Under the pieces are notes generated by a model. The model was given only the letters and a program-made list of their open reading frames with translations. It was not told the DNA's origin and did no database searches. A stretch of 24,679 bases of DNA from positions 1-24,679 of the forward strand of contig CAXNAD020000203.1 of the NCBI GenBank assembly GCA_964200185.2, read 5' to 3'. This stretch comes from Choristocarpus tenellus KU-1152 (Eukaryota > Phaeophyceae). Below are positions 1-10,067 of the stretch, piece by piece (the stretch's first letter is position 1; each line of letters opens with the position of its first letter). The translations under genes and the position numbers were made by a program.

Positions 1-117
1 ATGAAGGGGGGTTCTTGGATGATTGTGGAGTGGTGTTGAATGGTGTGGTGGAGTGGTAACTGGTGTGGGGTTGAGTGGGGTCGAGTGGGGTTGAATAGGG
101 TTAAAAGGGGTGGTAGA
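1..117. repeat. G-rich short degenerate repeat tract
   Basis: The + strand is a run of loosely repeated 8-11 base units built on GAGTGGGGTT and GAGTGGTG, with several runs of three or four Gs spaced closely enough to allow G-quadruplex folding. No reading frame resembles a protein. One unit contains TAGGGTTA, but there is no array of perfect TTAGGG units, so this is not a telomere. It leads directly into the longer tandem repeat that follows. Confidence 0.6.
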
Positions 118-285
118 GACCGGAAATCAGTGGCAAAAGGGGTCGCACTGGTTGGTTATCGGATAGGGGGGGGGTGACTGGAAATCAGTGACGAAGGGGG
201 TTCGCCCTGGTTGGTCATCAGAGGTGGACGGTGGCTGGAAATCAGTGGCGAAGAGGTCGCACTGGATGGTAACAAGGGTTGTTAG
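118..285. repeat. Tandem repeat, about 57-58 base unit, just under three copies
   Basis: Three successive units each contain a GGAAATCAGTG core, then a (T)CGC(A/C)CTGG block and a TTGGT(T/C)ATC-like end. They start near 118, 176 and 233, giving a period of 57-58 bases. The copies differ by scattered substitutions and by the length of a G run (nine Gs near 166-174). The 77-codon minus-strand frame across this region follows from the repeat and is not supported as a gene. Confidence 0.75.
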
Positions 286-644
286 AATATGGGGAGAAAA
301 GGGAATAGGGAGGAATACAAATGTAGAATAAAATAATAATAATCCAGAATTCGTGAGCAAAACAAAATGAAAACTGAGAATGCAATAGTAGAAAGTAATA
401 TGTGAAGTATTTAGTGTTATATGAAAGGAAGGGCTTACTATATATAACTATGGGGAGAACTTAAGGAACCATCTTAAGAATCTGTCAAGATCCTCACCAC
501 TACTACTTATACAAACAAATGTTGAACATAAAAATAAAAAATAGAAAATATATTTTGTCCAAATAATCTCAGTTATAACATAAATTGGTAGTCTGTAGAA
601 AAAATATAATATTCTTTAATCTCCAAACCGATGCACATTTTGGT
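286..644. other. AT-rich intergenic stretch upstream of the FTR gene
   Basis: This stretch is AT-rich, with many A and T runs. I see no coding frame with family resemblance, no RNA gene and no long repeat. It presumably holds the distal promoter of the plastid redox gene that starts at 714. Confidence 0.4.
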
Positions 645-674
645 GATCGCGCGAGTGATTTTTCGCGCGCGATC
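645..674 (+). promoter_or_regulatory. GC-rich inverted repeat with an E2F-like TTTCGCGC core, upstream of the FTR gene
   Basis: The arms GATCGCGCG (645-653) and CGCGCGATC (666-674) are perfect reverse complements around a 12-base centre. TTTCGCGC, which fits the E2F/DP consensus TTTSGCGC, lies at 661-668. The site stands out from AT-rich surroundings and is 40 bases upstream of the ATG at 714, so it could lie in the core promoter or 5' UTR. The arms are seen directly; protein binding is inference. Confidence 0.4.
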
Positions 675-713
675 TCCTCAACTCTTACAACCTTCGAACT
701 TGACACACACATC

Positions 714-2437
714 ATGAAGGTCCTCCTGTTCTTAGCGTCCCTTGTGGGCACCTTGGCCTTCGTACCTAGCGTGTCTAGATCGACGATAACTCCGTGGCGG
801 AACCCACTCGCAATAGACAATCGCTATGTACAGCAATGTGTTGGTGAGACTTGTTTTTGAGAGAATGTAAGGTTTTTGTGAAACATGACATGATTGTTAC
901 CAGGCAGAAGATTCTGACCAATTGCGATGCCCTGAGAGGTTCCCTAAGTTTGCCGAAACAGGAGCTGTTTCATATACCATGATTTAGTACAGGGAGACTT
1001 CCTCATCCAACAGCAAAAACCCATTTTTTCCGCTGATCTACACATTGACGATTGACAAACCCCTTGTTAATTCCGTGGACTTGCTTTGCTACCTCCAAGC
1101 AATCTTATCGGGAGTGGTAGGTTCCGTTTAAACTTGTTTTTGCATTCCCCTGTTATTGCCAGGAAATGCCAGGTGTGGGGGGTTGAAGATGTCAGACTAC
1201 CAGGAAAACACAGAGGGTTTGGAGGTGGGCGACATGGTCAAGGTGGTTGCGAAAGGGTTAAAGTTTTTCCACCTAAGGGCTTTCAAGGTGAGGAATTATT
1301 GTGTCTTATTGTCATTAGATGAGATACGGCGAATTTGACACCAAGGTGTGACCTGTCACGTCACGTCCAACAATTCTTTTGCCGCCATGGGAGTAGGACG
1401 AAGGACTGGAGTGACTTACCATTATTCCTACTACTGTCGAACGAGCCCTAACCGATTCTTACTTCACATATCGTTCAATCATCTGCAGGATGGATTTGAC
1501 CCTGAGGGTGGGGAGGGTGAAGTGACGGCGATCAAGTTATATAGTGAGGAGTTTGATTGTGAGCTGACCCCTAACCGGCCTGTGATGGTAGCCTTCTCGG
1601 TGAGTGTTGCTTAGTTAGCTGGATGCCTTGTGCATCAATCTTATTGTGAATTTGTTCATTACTTTGGATAAATGGACGTTTTTTGCCGAGGGTTTTCAGG
1701 CATACTTTATTCCATGACGACTACCCATGACACCACTTTTGGCATCAGGATGAACACTTTGAGGTCATAGTGGTGATACACTCAAACTCGCCTTCCTTGG
1801 GGTTACATAGTTGCTTCAATGGGCTATTCTGCCTCTTGGGGTCAGTGTGCAGTTATCTACCATGTATTATTGCTACATTGGAGTTGGTTCACAAGAATGG
1901 CAATGTAACACTCCGAAATGGTTGAGCAATGCTCACACAGTAGTTGATGATTTGCGCCATACTTGCCGGAAAATTCAACCTTTTTTGTGTGAATTCGGTT
2001 ACTGATGGTTGTGTATGGTGATAGTTGTAGGTGATTTATTATGTAAATTTGTATTCATAAGTGAGCTCTCATGTTTTCAAGAGCTTGCTCACACACTACT
2101 CTGTTGCATAGTTTATCTCTTGTTGATGAGCTGATGTTGCACTAAGGTTTTGTAGTGCACCCAACTTTCAAGGGGTTGGCACCTTTTTTTGTAGTATGTG
2201 AATAGTTGATTACACATTGGCTCCCTTATTTGTTACTACAACTTGCCTTTTTCGCTTCACCTCACCTTGATATTTGCATCAATACCTGTGTTTTAAATAC
2301 CTGTGTAGGCCTATATGGATGTCCATACATGCCCTAACAGTGGTGCCCTTGTTTTTGTGATCTTTTGCCTTTGCATCATGCAGGAACCGACGAAGTATAT
2401 TGCCCACTTTGAGTTTGATGAGGTGAAGAAGATATAA
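714..2437 (+). CDS. ftrV: Ferredoxin-thioredoxin reductase variable chain-like protein, plastid-targeted, four exons
   Basis: Exons 714-843, 1163-1287, 1489-1599 and 2384-2437 join in phase to 139 codons plus TAA; introns are GT-AG (donors GTGAGA, GTGAGG, GTGAGT). Residues 1-23 form a hydrophobic signal peptide with a GTLA/FVPS junction, the Ala-Phe type that directs proteins into complex red-lineage plastids. The rest fits the small SH3-like FTR variable chain: VGDMVKV, a FFHLRAF segment, GGEGEV, LTPNRPVMVAF and a closing KYIAHFEFDE, corresponding to the family's VGxRVxV, GMEGxV, NLPxxVxF and FxAHLRExE positions. In the known complex this chain supports the catalytic FTR subunit, which passes electrons from ferredoxin to thioredoxin in the stroma. 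The catalytic subunit is not in this window. Length and motif order fit, but conservation is moderate, so another SH3-like plastid protein is possible. Confidence 0.75.
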
Positions 2438-3149
2438 TGGCAGGAAAGTTTGCACACTCAGAGGATTATTGTGAGCGTGCAGATACAGGCTATCTGGAGA
2501 TTTAGAATTGAAATTGCATGTTTTCTCTTGGAGAGAGCTTGACTGCTACGCTACAGAATTAATCAGAGTGCTTCATTAATCTAAAACGGTCTCCCTATGC
2601 AATTTTTCATGACTACGTGCATTGTGTAACGCATATAAACACCCTAACATCCAAGTAGTGGGTGTTCCTTGATTGTGGCATATTTTGGGACCTTCAAAAT
2701 GAGGTATTTGTGAGACTGTCTTCGAGCACTTGGATGTTTAAAACACAGCTATTGAGAGTACCTGTAGAAATATCAGGCCTTAAACTAAAGTCTACCCTCT
2801 GCACCTGCTGTGTGTTTCAACAAAAGAGATTCAATGCTTGGAAAGGAAATGAAACATTGTGCTTCAGCATCACAGGGGGTTGCTCTCATTATTCCAGATC
2901 TTACAATAGTGGGGTGCAATATTTGTATTCCTCTATCAGATATCTATAAACATTCGATCCTTGGTTGTGGCATATTTTGAGAGCTCTATTATGTGAAATA
3001 AAGGCACACTTACAAGACCAGTTAATAAGTAATCCTGAAGCACCCCAATGTTCAGCTGTCAGTGATTACTTTGCTCTCAGAATTAAAGCCCACATCACAT
3101 CTGGAACGTGTGTCAAGTATTGCTAGAGGTGTTCCACAATCAGGCAGAG
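2438..3149. other. Intergenic region between the FTR gene and the CDC45 stop (tail-to-tail)
   Basis: The 3' ends of two convergent genes face each other across about 700 bases, and both 3' UTRs must lie here. No reading frame resembles a protein. The one structure I see is a 21-base direct repeat at 2667-2687 and 2959-2979, differing at one base. Confidence 0.5.
2667..2979. repeat. Pair of 21-base direct repeats, 292 bases apart
   Basis: CCTTGATTGTGGCATATTTT (2667-2686) recurs as CCTTGGTTGTGGCATATTTT (2959-2978), and both copies are followed by G. Flanking sequence is not obviously similar. The pair could be the edges of an old small insertion, or a shared 3' UTR element. Confidence 0.4.
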
Positions 3150-6100
3150 CTAAGCACTCATAGTGTCGTGGAGTGCCTCCACGAAGTCATGCGCATCATC
3201 CTTGTTGACCTCCATGACACTGGACTCAAAACCATCATGCCTGGCACGTGCATTGATCTGCTGTGCAGCCAGCTGGAACCGTGCACCAAAATTGTTCTTC
3301 ACCACAGTGCCTGCCTTTTCTGGGCATGTGACTCCCACCACAAGGTACGTAGATGTCCTCTCTGCCATAATAACTAGTGGTCTGGCCTTGTTGCCAGACC
3401 ACTTCCCATTCTCACGATGCACATCAATGAGGAAGGCAGCAAGCTTTCCAAGAGCAAGCGGCTGTGTAAAGAGACGTTCATCTGTCTCATTGCTCCGAAT
3501 AAAGGCATACCGGAAGTGCTTGTTCAGATTTAGAGCTCTTTTCTCGATCATGCTCACTGCCTGGTGGACAACAGCTTTTTGAAGAGACATGCTCAGCTCC
3601 AATCCCTTCTGCATCAATGCAGGACTTTTGCCTGACAAGGCATCGTACGCTGTGTTGAAACTATCCATCCATGCCTCATCTGCTTCTATCAAGCTCACAT
3701 TGGTGGTATCCCCCTGGTGGTGCACAGGGTGGAATGGATGTCTTCTACATCAGAACAAATTCAGGTCAAGGCTGTTGGAGAGACGGATCAATGCACACAC
3801 TCTGAATCAGTATTCAAGTACCTGGTTTACCCCATCCTCTGCATCAACATGCTCGACCAGTGCTGTAATGCTGTAAACCATATCTGCTGCACTGAGGGGG
3901 TTTTTGAAGCCACAGTAGCGCTGGTACGATCCTGAGGGCGGAATGGATCATAACACAGTATATGGCGTGTATGTTACTCATTGGAGAAACCAAAGAAAAA
4001 CGAAACCTCATAATAAAAAGCATATTTCTGGTTCCTCTCCTACCACTCTCTGTGCACTTTCATCTGATTTTTTTCCTCTTTTCATTTTTTTTTCTCCATA
4101 ATATCCGACCCCTTCCTGCACCATGATTTTCATGCCATTGGACAGTTACACACACATCATGAAGTTGCGTACAACTTGTGTGTGTGTGAAGCGATCTCAG
4201 AGCGAAGAATTAAAAATGAACAAACCGTATATAAAATGTCATAGTAGGAACTTCAGACTGCAACACCTAATACTGTACAATAATTATGCTGTACATCCAT
4301 CGGATTGCTATTCATCACACCATCTCTCACTCAAGGTATGGGCACCTTGACCATAGAGCAATCTGATGACATGAAGGGACTGATTAAAGAGAATATAGCA
4401 TGGTGTGTTTTTAAAGAAAATTATTTACTTGAATAGGTCATTGATTGATGGTGAGGAATATGGTACCAATGGAAGTTCACAGAATCATAGGGTGGCACTA
4501 ATAAATACACCCTTTTCCATTTTTATTTCCTGTCAACTCCCTAAAACAGTTTTCTTCCATTTGACTCGTGTTGGAGTGCAGTTTTGGCCTCTTATGATCA
4601 GGAAAGGATGGTATTTTTAACTCACTGGCAGTTCAACGGGCGAACATCACAATACAAGAACAAATTTAGAGGAACCAAAAGAGTAATCCATTGACTGTGA
4701 GGAAACACACTCTACAAAGAGTGGGGACCTACTTCCAGTTACAGAACAATACGGTGTGTGTAGTACAATAGCTGGACCTTTGAAAAACCAATTATATCAC
4801 TGGTTAAAAAAAAGAAAGCACACTTCATTCCTTCAATGTGCTACACCAATGTAAACTTCATATTTCTCTGTTATGGTTTGTAAAAGATTCTCTGTTATGG
4901 AATTTGCTGAGATCATGTCTGATAATAGGAGCAAGGGTACAAAGGTCACTGAAAGGCACATCAGGCAAAGTGTTGTCTATTCTTGTTTAAGGGGAATTTT
5001 GATATTCACAGTGACTCATTAATCTTTAGTTCATTTCCTCCGCATGATAGCTTGAGGGTTGTTATCCAAGGGGATTTCTCTTGGTGCTCAAGATAACACC
5101 ACACTGTGATACCAATTGTCACCAGCTTTTCTCATGGCTTTTGACTACATGGGACTCACCATAAAATACATCCTCCAGTCCATAGTCCTTGGCATACTTC
5201 TCAATCTGGTCTTTAAGGCGCTGGCGCAGCTGACAGCTCATGAAGGGGTACTTCTGCTTGCATTGCTCAAGGCTAAACCCCATCTTGGCAAGGAACTCCT
5301 CAAGGCGATGGCGCCCATTGGAGTTCCACACATTGAGCTTGGATGCCACAAAATTGGAGAAATACATGCTCTGCAGGAAAAATTGTAGGAAACACAATCA
5401 GTATTACAAACTGGTGATATCTCACCACTATGTCTAAGGGCACCAATTAGTGGTAGCTAAACTAACACAAAAGAGCATATCATCACAATTTGTGCCTAGG
5501 TAGGGAGGAGACATTAGTAAATGCCCATTTGTTCAATCAGGTATGCATGTAGAAAACAAACCTGCACTCAGTAAAGATGTCAGTTAATAGAGGTACAAAT
5601 GGTCAACTCTCCTCTAACCAAATCAAACTGCAAGTAGGTTCAAGGGAAAGGTAATCTCCAAACTCTACTGACCTTGATCTGTCACATGGAGTTTGACTTC
5701 AAACTTGGAAAACTCTACCATCTTAATAATAAAAATTATGACGCTATTGCATCACTTATACTGAACTAAAAACTAGATAGAAAACAGTGTGGAGGTTGAC
5801 CTTTAGCCCTCCAAAACCTACCTCATAGAGTGACCAGTGCCTGTGCAGCATGAATCGGAGCTCCATGTCAAATGTTATCCGTCCATTGACTGCAATTGGA
5901 ACCATCGTCTTTCCATCTACTGAAGTGGTCTCGAGGTTGTCCTTGCTATTCTTAGCAACCACATGCTGCTGGAGCTGAGTCACCAGCGTCACGTAAATAT
6001 CTTGGTCCACTCTCTACAGGAGCAGAAATACAGCAAAAGGAAAACATTACATTCATTGTTCATGTGCTGATGGTGAAACCTTTGATTCAGGTAATTATGA

Positions 6101-9100
6101 GCCTCACCAAAACAAAATAGTTTCTTCTTTGTCATTCTCTGGGCAATTTTCCCATCTAACAAGTTTCGTTTTGTTGAAGGGTAAGGTGTACACCTTGCCT
6201 GTACTCTAAGGGCAAGGAACTCAAGATAGATATTTCAAACAGAAACGCCACCCCTTTTCAGTTTCAACACCTTTTCTAGTTTGTATTAATTGTGCGGTCA
6301 ACCTTTCAATCAACTCACAGACAAAAACAGAAGGAAGAATCACTACTGGAACATGGGATGCTAATCTACACAGCTCTTACAAGTAAGTCTATCTATGCCA
6401 GTGATAAAAAACTCATACAGCAGTGCAGACCTGGTGAATGTACTGGTCCGTGAGACCAACAATGGCCAGCCACAAGAGGTCATTATTATCCTTGTTCACC
6501 TGAATAGTCATGTCAAGCAATGAGCAAAACCTTTAGACAGCTGTTGAATGCTTTTATGGAACTCAATGTGGGAATTTAAGAGCACAGACACATCAAATGG
6601 TTTTTTCCCTTCACATAAACCTGTGCCGCACAGATGGCAACAATAGGTACCTGTTATTGGCAGTCAAGTGGAACAGGCTCAAGAAGCGACTACTTCCCCA
6701 AAACTTCAAAGCATTGTCCATACCTGTGTTGCCATGCTAAACAATTGGACTGCGGATGCAGAGCTGTGTGTAGCACCATTGTAATACTGGCGTATCCGCC
6801 GACGTCGGTCAGCTGCAGCAGCCTTTACTCCAACTGGAGTCCCTGGACCTGCTTCTCTCTTCCGCTTGCGTCCCTGCGGCTTCCTTATTAGATCAACCTC
6901 AGGTCCTTGGGGAACATCGTTCTTACTTCTAGTATGCACTGGTCCCCTTGACTCATGTGGTGAGCTGTGTGGTGATTGGTTTTCCTTATTTCCTGGTACT
7001 GCCCTTTGCCCCTCATCATCTGAGACTTCATTGTCGGTGCCGGATGCCTCCTGGTCACTCCCAATCCTGTCATCCTCAAGCTCTTCTTCTTGCTTTAACA
7101 TGTCATCAACAGCAATGACAAGATGCAACCAAAAATTGACAGCAAATGATGACACCTTGGTCAATCAAGGGCATCCATGATAACGGCAACCATATGCAGT
7201 TCTCTGATTGCCTTCCCTGCATCAACCGTATCCTATGTACTTCTGGTATCAATGGAAGTATGACTATAAATTACATGAAATCCGTTTGACCTAAAACCAC
7301 ACCTCAAAACATGGGTCGCCACCTGAAGTGAAATTTTGGGTGAGCTCGTGCACTGATTGACAACAACTTTTTAAACAATCAGCTACCAAAAAACCAGGTT
7401 TTCAACTTGCTATCTCCGAAGGTGCTGTATGATGTTGGAGAAAATGTTTTGTTTTTCAGATCAAGCAACTATTCCTATAACCTACAGAAGAACACCTCCC
7501 TGCACCTTGTAACCTATGCTCACCTCACTTGCAGAGTCAGAATCCTCATCACTAGTGTCATCATTCCCACTAAGCCCTTCTCCCTCACTTGGGAGGTCAC
7601 CATCATCACCCATCAGCCCATCATAGAAAACTACAACTCTTTTATGACAACCAGTGCGCATCAAGTGAAAGGTCAGCAAGAAAAATCAGTGCTTATCCAA
7701 TAAGGCTGGTCATAATTTGGTGTGCAAAGGGGGGGCGGGCGCAAGGATGTACTCAGCTACTGATCAACCTGAGAAGAGACAGATTGTCAAGAATTTGATA
7801 GTGGAATATTTGGACCTTGTCTCATATGATTGTTTTTCAGAGCAACTGGCTTTGCATGCCTTGGAACCACAGAAGTAGTTGGACTTGGTCGTTGGTTGAC
7901 ACAAAACGAAAATCGTCAATGAGATGTCCACAGTGATCTTCTGCTGAACTGAATGGGGCTCTATGTCACAATTGCCATGCTGCAGAGTGAAGAGAAATTG
8001 CACTCCTCTGTTGGTCAACAAAAATGGATATTCCACCAATGTATTGCACTTGTCCTTCGCAGAGTTCAGCCCACCTGAGCAACCTCATTGGAAGCAACAT
8101 CCTATAGGTACCTTATAACTGGAAATTTCTGGTCCAATTTTCACTCATATGTGTTGTACCTACATATTCCAACCAGCCATATGAACAACTCTTGTCTCAC
8201 TGCTGATACTTAGAAGTAGAAATTACCACTTAATTACACAGATCTGTACACTAACAAATATGAAAAATTTTTTTTTAGAGGTGTTAACCAGCTAGAGTGC
8301 ACATCGGTACATTCCACCTCCCTCAAAATTCCCCACGTAATCAACAACATATCTATAATGTGTACAGGCAAAAATAATCCATGGAGGCACATAAGTACCG
8401 TACCAACCCTTCAAGGCACAACCCACTCCATGAAGCTGCACACCCTAAACGTTCATTTCTGGAGCACTCAGGGGAAGATTAAACACTTGGGAACGAGGGT
8501 TGCTCGTATTTTCTTGAAATCGACTGATAAAACCCTGTCCAACCCCCACCATCCCATCAGTACATCAGCATTAGTAACACCAACTATAAGGACACCAAGT
8601 TTGGCATCAGAAGAAGGCTTTGATTGACAGATTGCAATTTTTAACTACGAAACAGAGTCTATGCTTCACAAGGAATCCGATAACCACCGTGTCTGTATCC
8701 ATCTTTTCGAACAGCGTTGCGTTTGGCAGGTCCTGCAAAACAATGCCAGGGATCATGTCCAGCACCGTAGTAAGGATGTGGTTGACGGACTACGGGTGTT
8801 CAAAGGCCATCAGCGTCAACTCTTCATGAGAAACCCGATGATAACGACCCCCAACCATATTTTCTTCTCTGTGAATACATCAATTTAGCGTGTGTGCATA
8901 CCCACTGGTTGCAGTGTATTAATATGTACATATATTTCTTAGCGAATGTACAGATGGGTGTGCTTGTTCTGAACTATCTTTAACAAAAAGATTTGACGAA
9001 TTGCGCACCTGGACTTGTCTGCATAGATATTTGCCAAGTGAACAGGGCGGTTGCTATCAGCGATATAAACATGGGCCTCTTCAACCAAGTGTGACAGTAG

Positions 9101-9637
9101 TTTTTCCACATTCAAGCTGGCCCCACAGTTGATCATCACAACACTTCGCAGTTCTTCATTTCCCTTGGAAAGTAGTAGAGCCAGAGCGAACATGGGTCAT
9201 ATGGATGTCTCAATCTATGAGTATGGCATTGTTCCATTTCTGGGCGATATTGTGAAGGCAATCAAAGATAAGAACAACACGCAAGGTGGTCGTAGACTGG
9301 GGACATCTCAACTACTGGGGGAACACCTGCCACAAGGGGAACCATTCCCCAATACGCCAGACACTGGAATCAGCCCTTGAGGTATCCTCACACCATGGTT
9401 CACCTTGATGAGTTCCTCGTCTGCAGACGCCACATCGCCATAACCAGACACTGGCTTGATCTTGTAGGAGATAGCATCAGCGCGAAGCATGTAGGTCAAA
9501 ATCCGACAAGCACACATTGCATCGCAATTAGGAGCGACGAAAATCACGACAGTGCATGCCCCACCGGCCTTGGAAGCATCTTCCACGATCTGCGCATACG
9601 CCATTTCAAGTTCATTCTGCTCCAACAGCATTCCCAC
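3150..9637 (-). CDS. CDC45: CDC45 DNA replication initiation factor, nine exons
   Basis: Exons, in coding order: 9637-9404, 9163-9009, 7638-7524, 7092-6724, 6499-6431, 6013-5822, 5370-5160, 3931-3822 and 3713-3150. All joins are GT-AG and in phase, giving 672 residues and a TAG. CDC45 binds MCM2-7 and GINS to form the CMG replicative helicase in the nucleus. The N-terminal RecJ/DHH-like part shows NCDAMCACRIL (37-47), PVSGYGD, MINCGAS and ADSNRPVHLANIYAD. Exon 3 and the start of exon 4 encode the acidic linker (DDTSDEDSDSASE, then an E/D-rich stretch) and a basic RKPQGRKRKR patch. RRRRIRQYY, NNDLLWLAIVGLTDQ, LRFMLHRHWSLYE, RLEEFLAKMGFSLEQ and GFKNPLSAADMVYSITAL follow in the family order. Exon 9 carries the conserved C-terminal domain. 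Human CDC45 is shorter (about 566 residues); most of the excess is in the acidic/basic linker. Introns 2 (1370 bases) and 7 (1228 bases) are unusually long. Confidence 0.95.
3932..5159 (-). other. Long intron 7 of CDC45, no gene seen
   Basis: A 1228-base intron separates the exon ending with donor GTGAGT at 5159 from the acceptor CTCAG before 3931. I see no protein-like frame on either strand. Near 4148-4180 there is a CA/TG-rich imperfect hairpin with inner stem AAGTTG-CGTA-CAACTT. The 17 bases at 4148-4164 are identical to 703-719, which spans the FTR gene start codon. Confidence 0.5.
7639..9008 (-). other. Long intron 2 of CDC45, containing an unexplained reading frame
   Basis: This 1370-base intron lies between donor GTGCGC at 9008 and acceptor AAAAG before 7638. 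On the same strand, 8858-8607 reads as 83 codons starting with ATG and interrupted once, by TAG at 8790-8792. Its peptide looks protein-like (for example NATLFEKMDTDTVVIGFLV), but I cannot assign it. Nothing else in the intron resembles a known family. Confidence 0.5.
8607..8858 (-). pseudogene. Unassigned 83-codon reading frame with one in-frame TAG, inside CDC45 intron 2
   Basis: The frame runs ATG to TGA on the CDC45 strand with one TAG after codon 22. Composition is protein-like: HEELTLMAFEHP before the stop, and HILTTVLDMIPGIVLQDLP then LFEKMDTDTVVIGFLV after it. The LFEKMDTDTV stretch faintly recalls a motif near the start of the NOT2/NOT3/NOT5 domain of CCR4-NOT subunits, but the next residues do not follow that family, so I do not make the call. 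It could be an exon fragment copied into the intron, an alternative or nested exon, or chance. Confidence 0.25.
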
Positions 9638-10067
9638 TTAAAAGAAGAGAGAGTCGCCCTTACGATGTGATTCGCACTAACAACGGACGATCAAAGAACC
9701 CTCCCCTCTTGATACTTCTTATGCCACGTAGACCTCAGTTGCACGTCAAGAAAGAATAAGATAATAACTGATGGGAAATGCGTACCATCGAACCCTCGAA
9801 TGGGTTTTGGTGTGGTTATTGTGTCTTGTGAGCAACACAAGGGAAGAAAACGATATGGGTAGAAATTTTGAAAATCAGTAAAGCCAACTCTACATAGAAA
9901 CCTACTTGAAGAGAAACACCCTTAACCATTAATGGTGTAGCTGTAAAGTTGCCTCGCGCCAAGTTTCGCTCGTGATGGGTTTCTTTATTTCAGGCATTGG
10001 CCGTGCTATTGTGGCATCTTTGTCCATCTTCGGGGATCGTGGGCAATTGTATTCGTCGCCAAACTCT
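9638..10067. promoter_or_regulatory. Shared divergent upstream region of CDC45 and the proteasome alpha-2 gene
   Basis: CDC45 starts at 9637 (-) and the proteasome gene at 9975 or 10068 (+), so both are transcribed away from this 0.33-0.43 kb. No clear TATA box is visible. GCGCCAAG at 9956-9963 is one base off the E2F-type GCGCSAAA. TTTCTTTATTTCAG, ending at 9993, has the form of an intron 3' end, so the proteasome gene may have an upstream exon here. Bidirectional promoter activity is inferred from the layout alone. Confidence 0.45.

Noticed and set aside
1-120. Possible telomere repeat (TAGGGTTA)
   Set aside because: It occurs once, within irregular GAGTGGGG units; there is no array of telomeric repeats.
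127-360. 77-codon minus-strand frame over the tandem repeat
   Set aside because: It follows the repeat period, is rich in Pro/Thr/Phe from the repeated units, and has no family resemblance.
3163-3582. 139-codon plus-strand frame
   Set aside because: It is the mirror of CDC45 exon 9, whose minus-strand reading matches the family clearly.
6634-7180. Plus-strand frames opposite CDC45 exon 4
   Set aside because: They are shadows of the acidic/basic linker exon, with Ser/Leu-rich composition from reversed Glu/Asp codons.
7764-8039. 91-codon minus-strand frame in CDC45 intron 2
   Set aside because: No ATG start and no recognisable motif; its composition fits chance in a long intron.
8690-8760. 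NOT2/NOT3/NOT5-domain fragment in CDC45 intron 2
   Set aside because: Only about ten residues resemble the family, and the next expected aromatic-rich residues are absent; kept as an unassigned frame instead.
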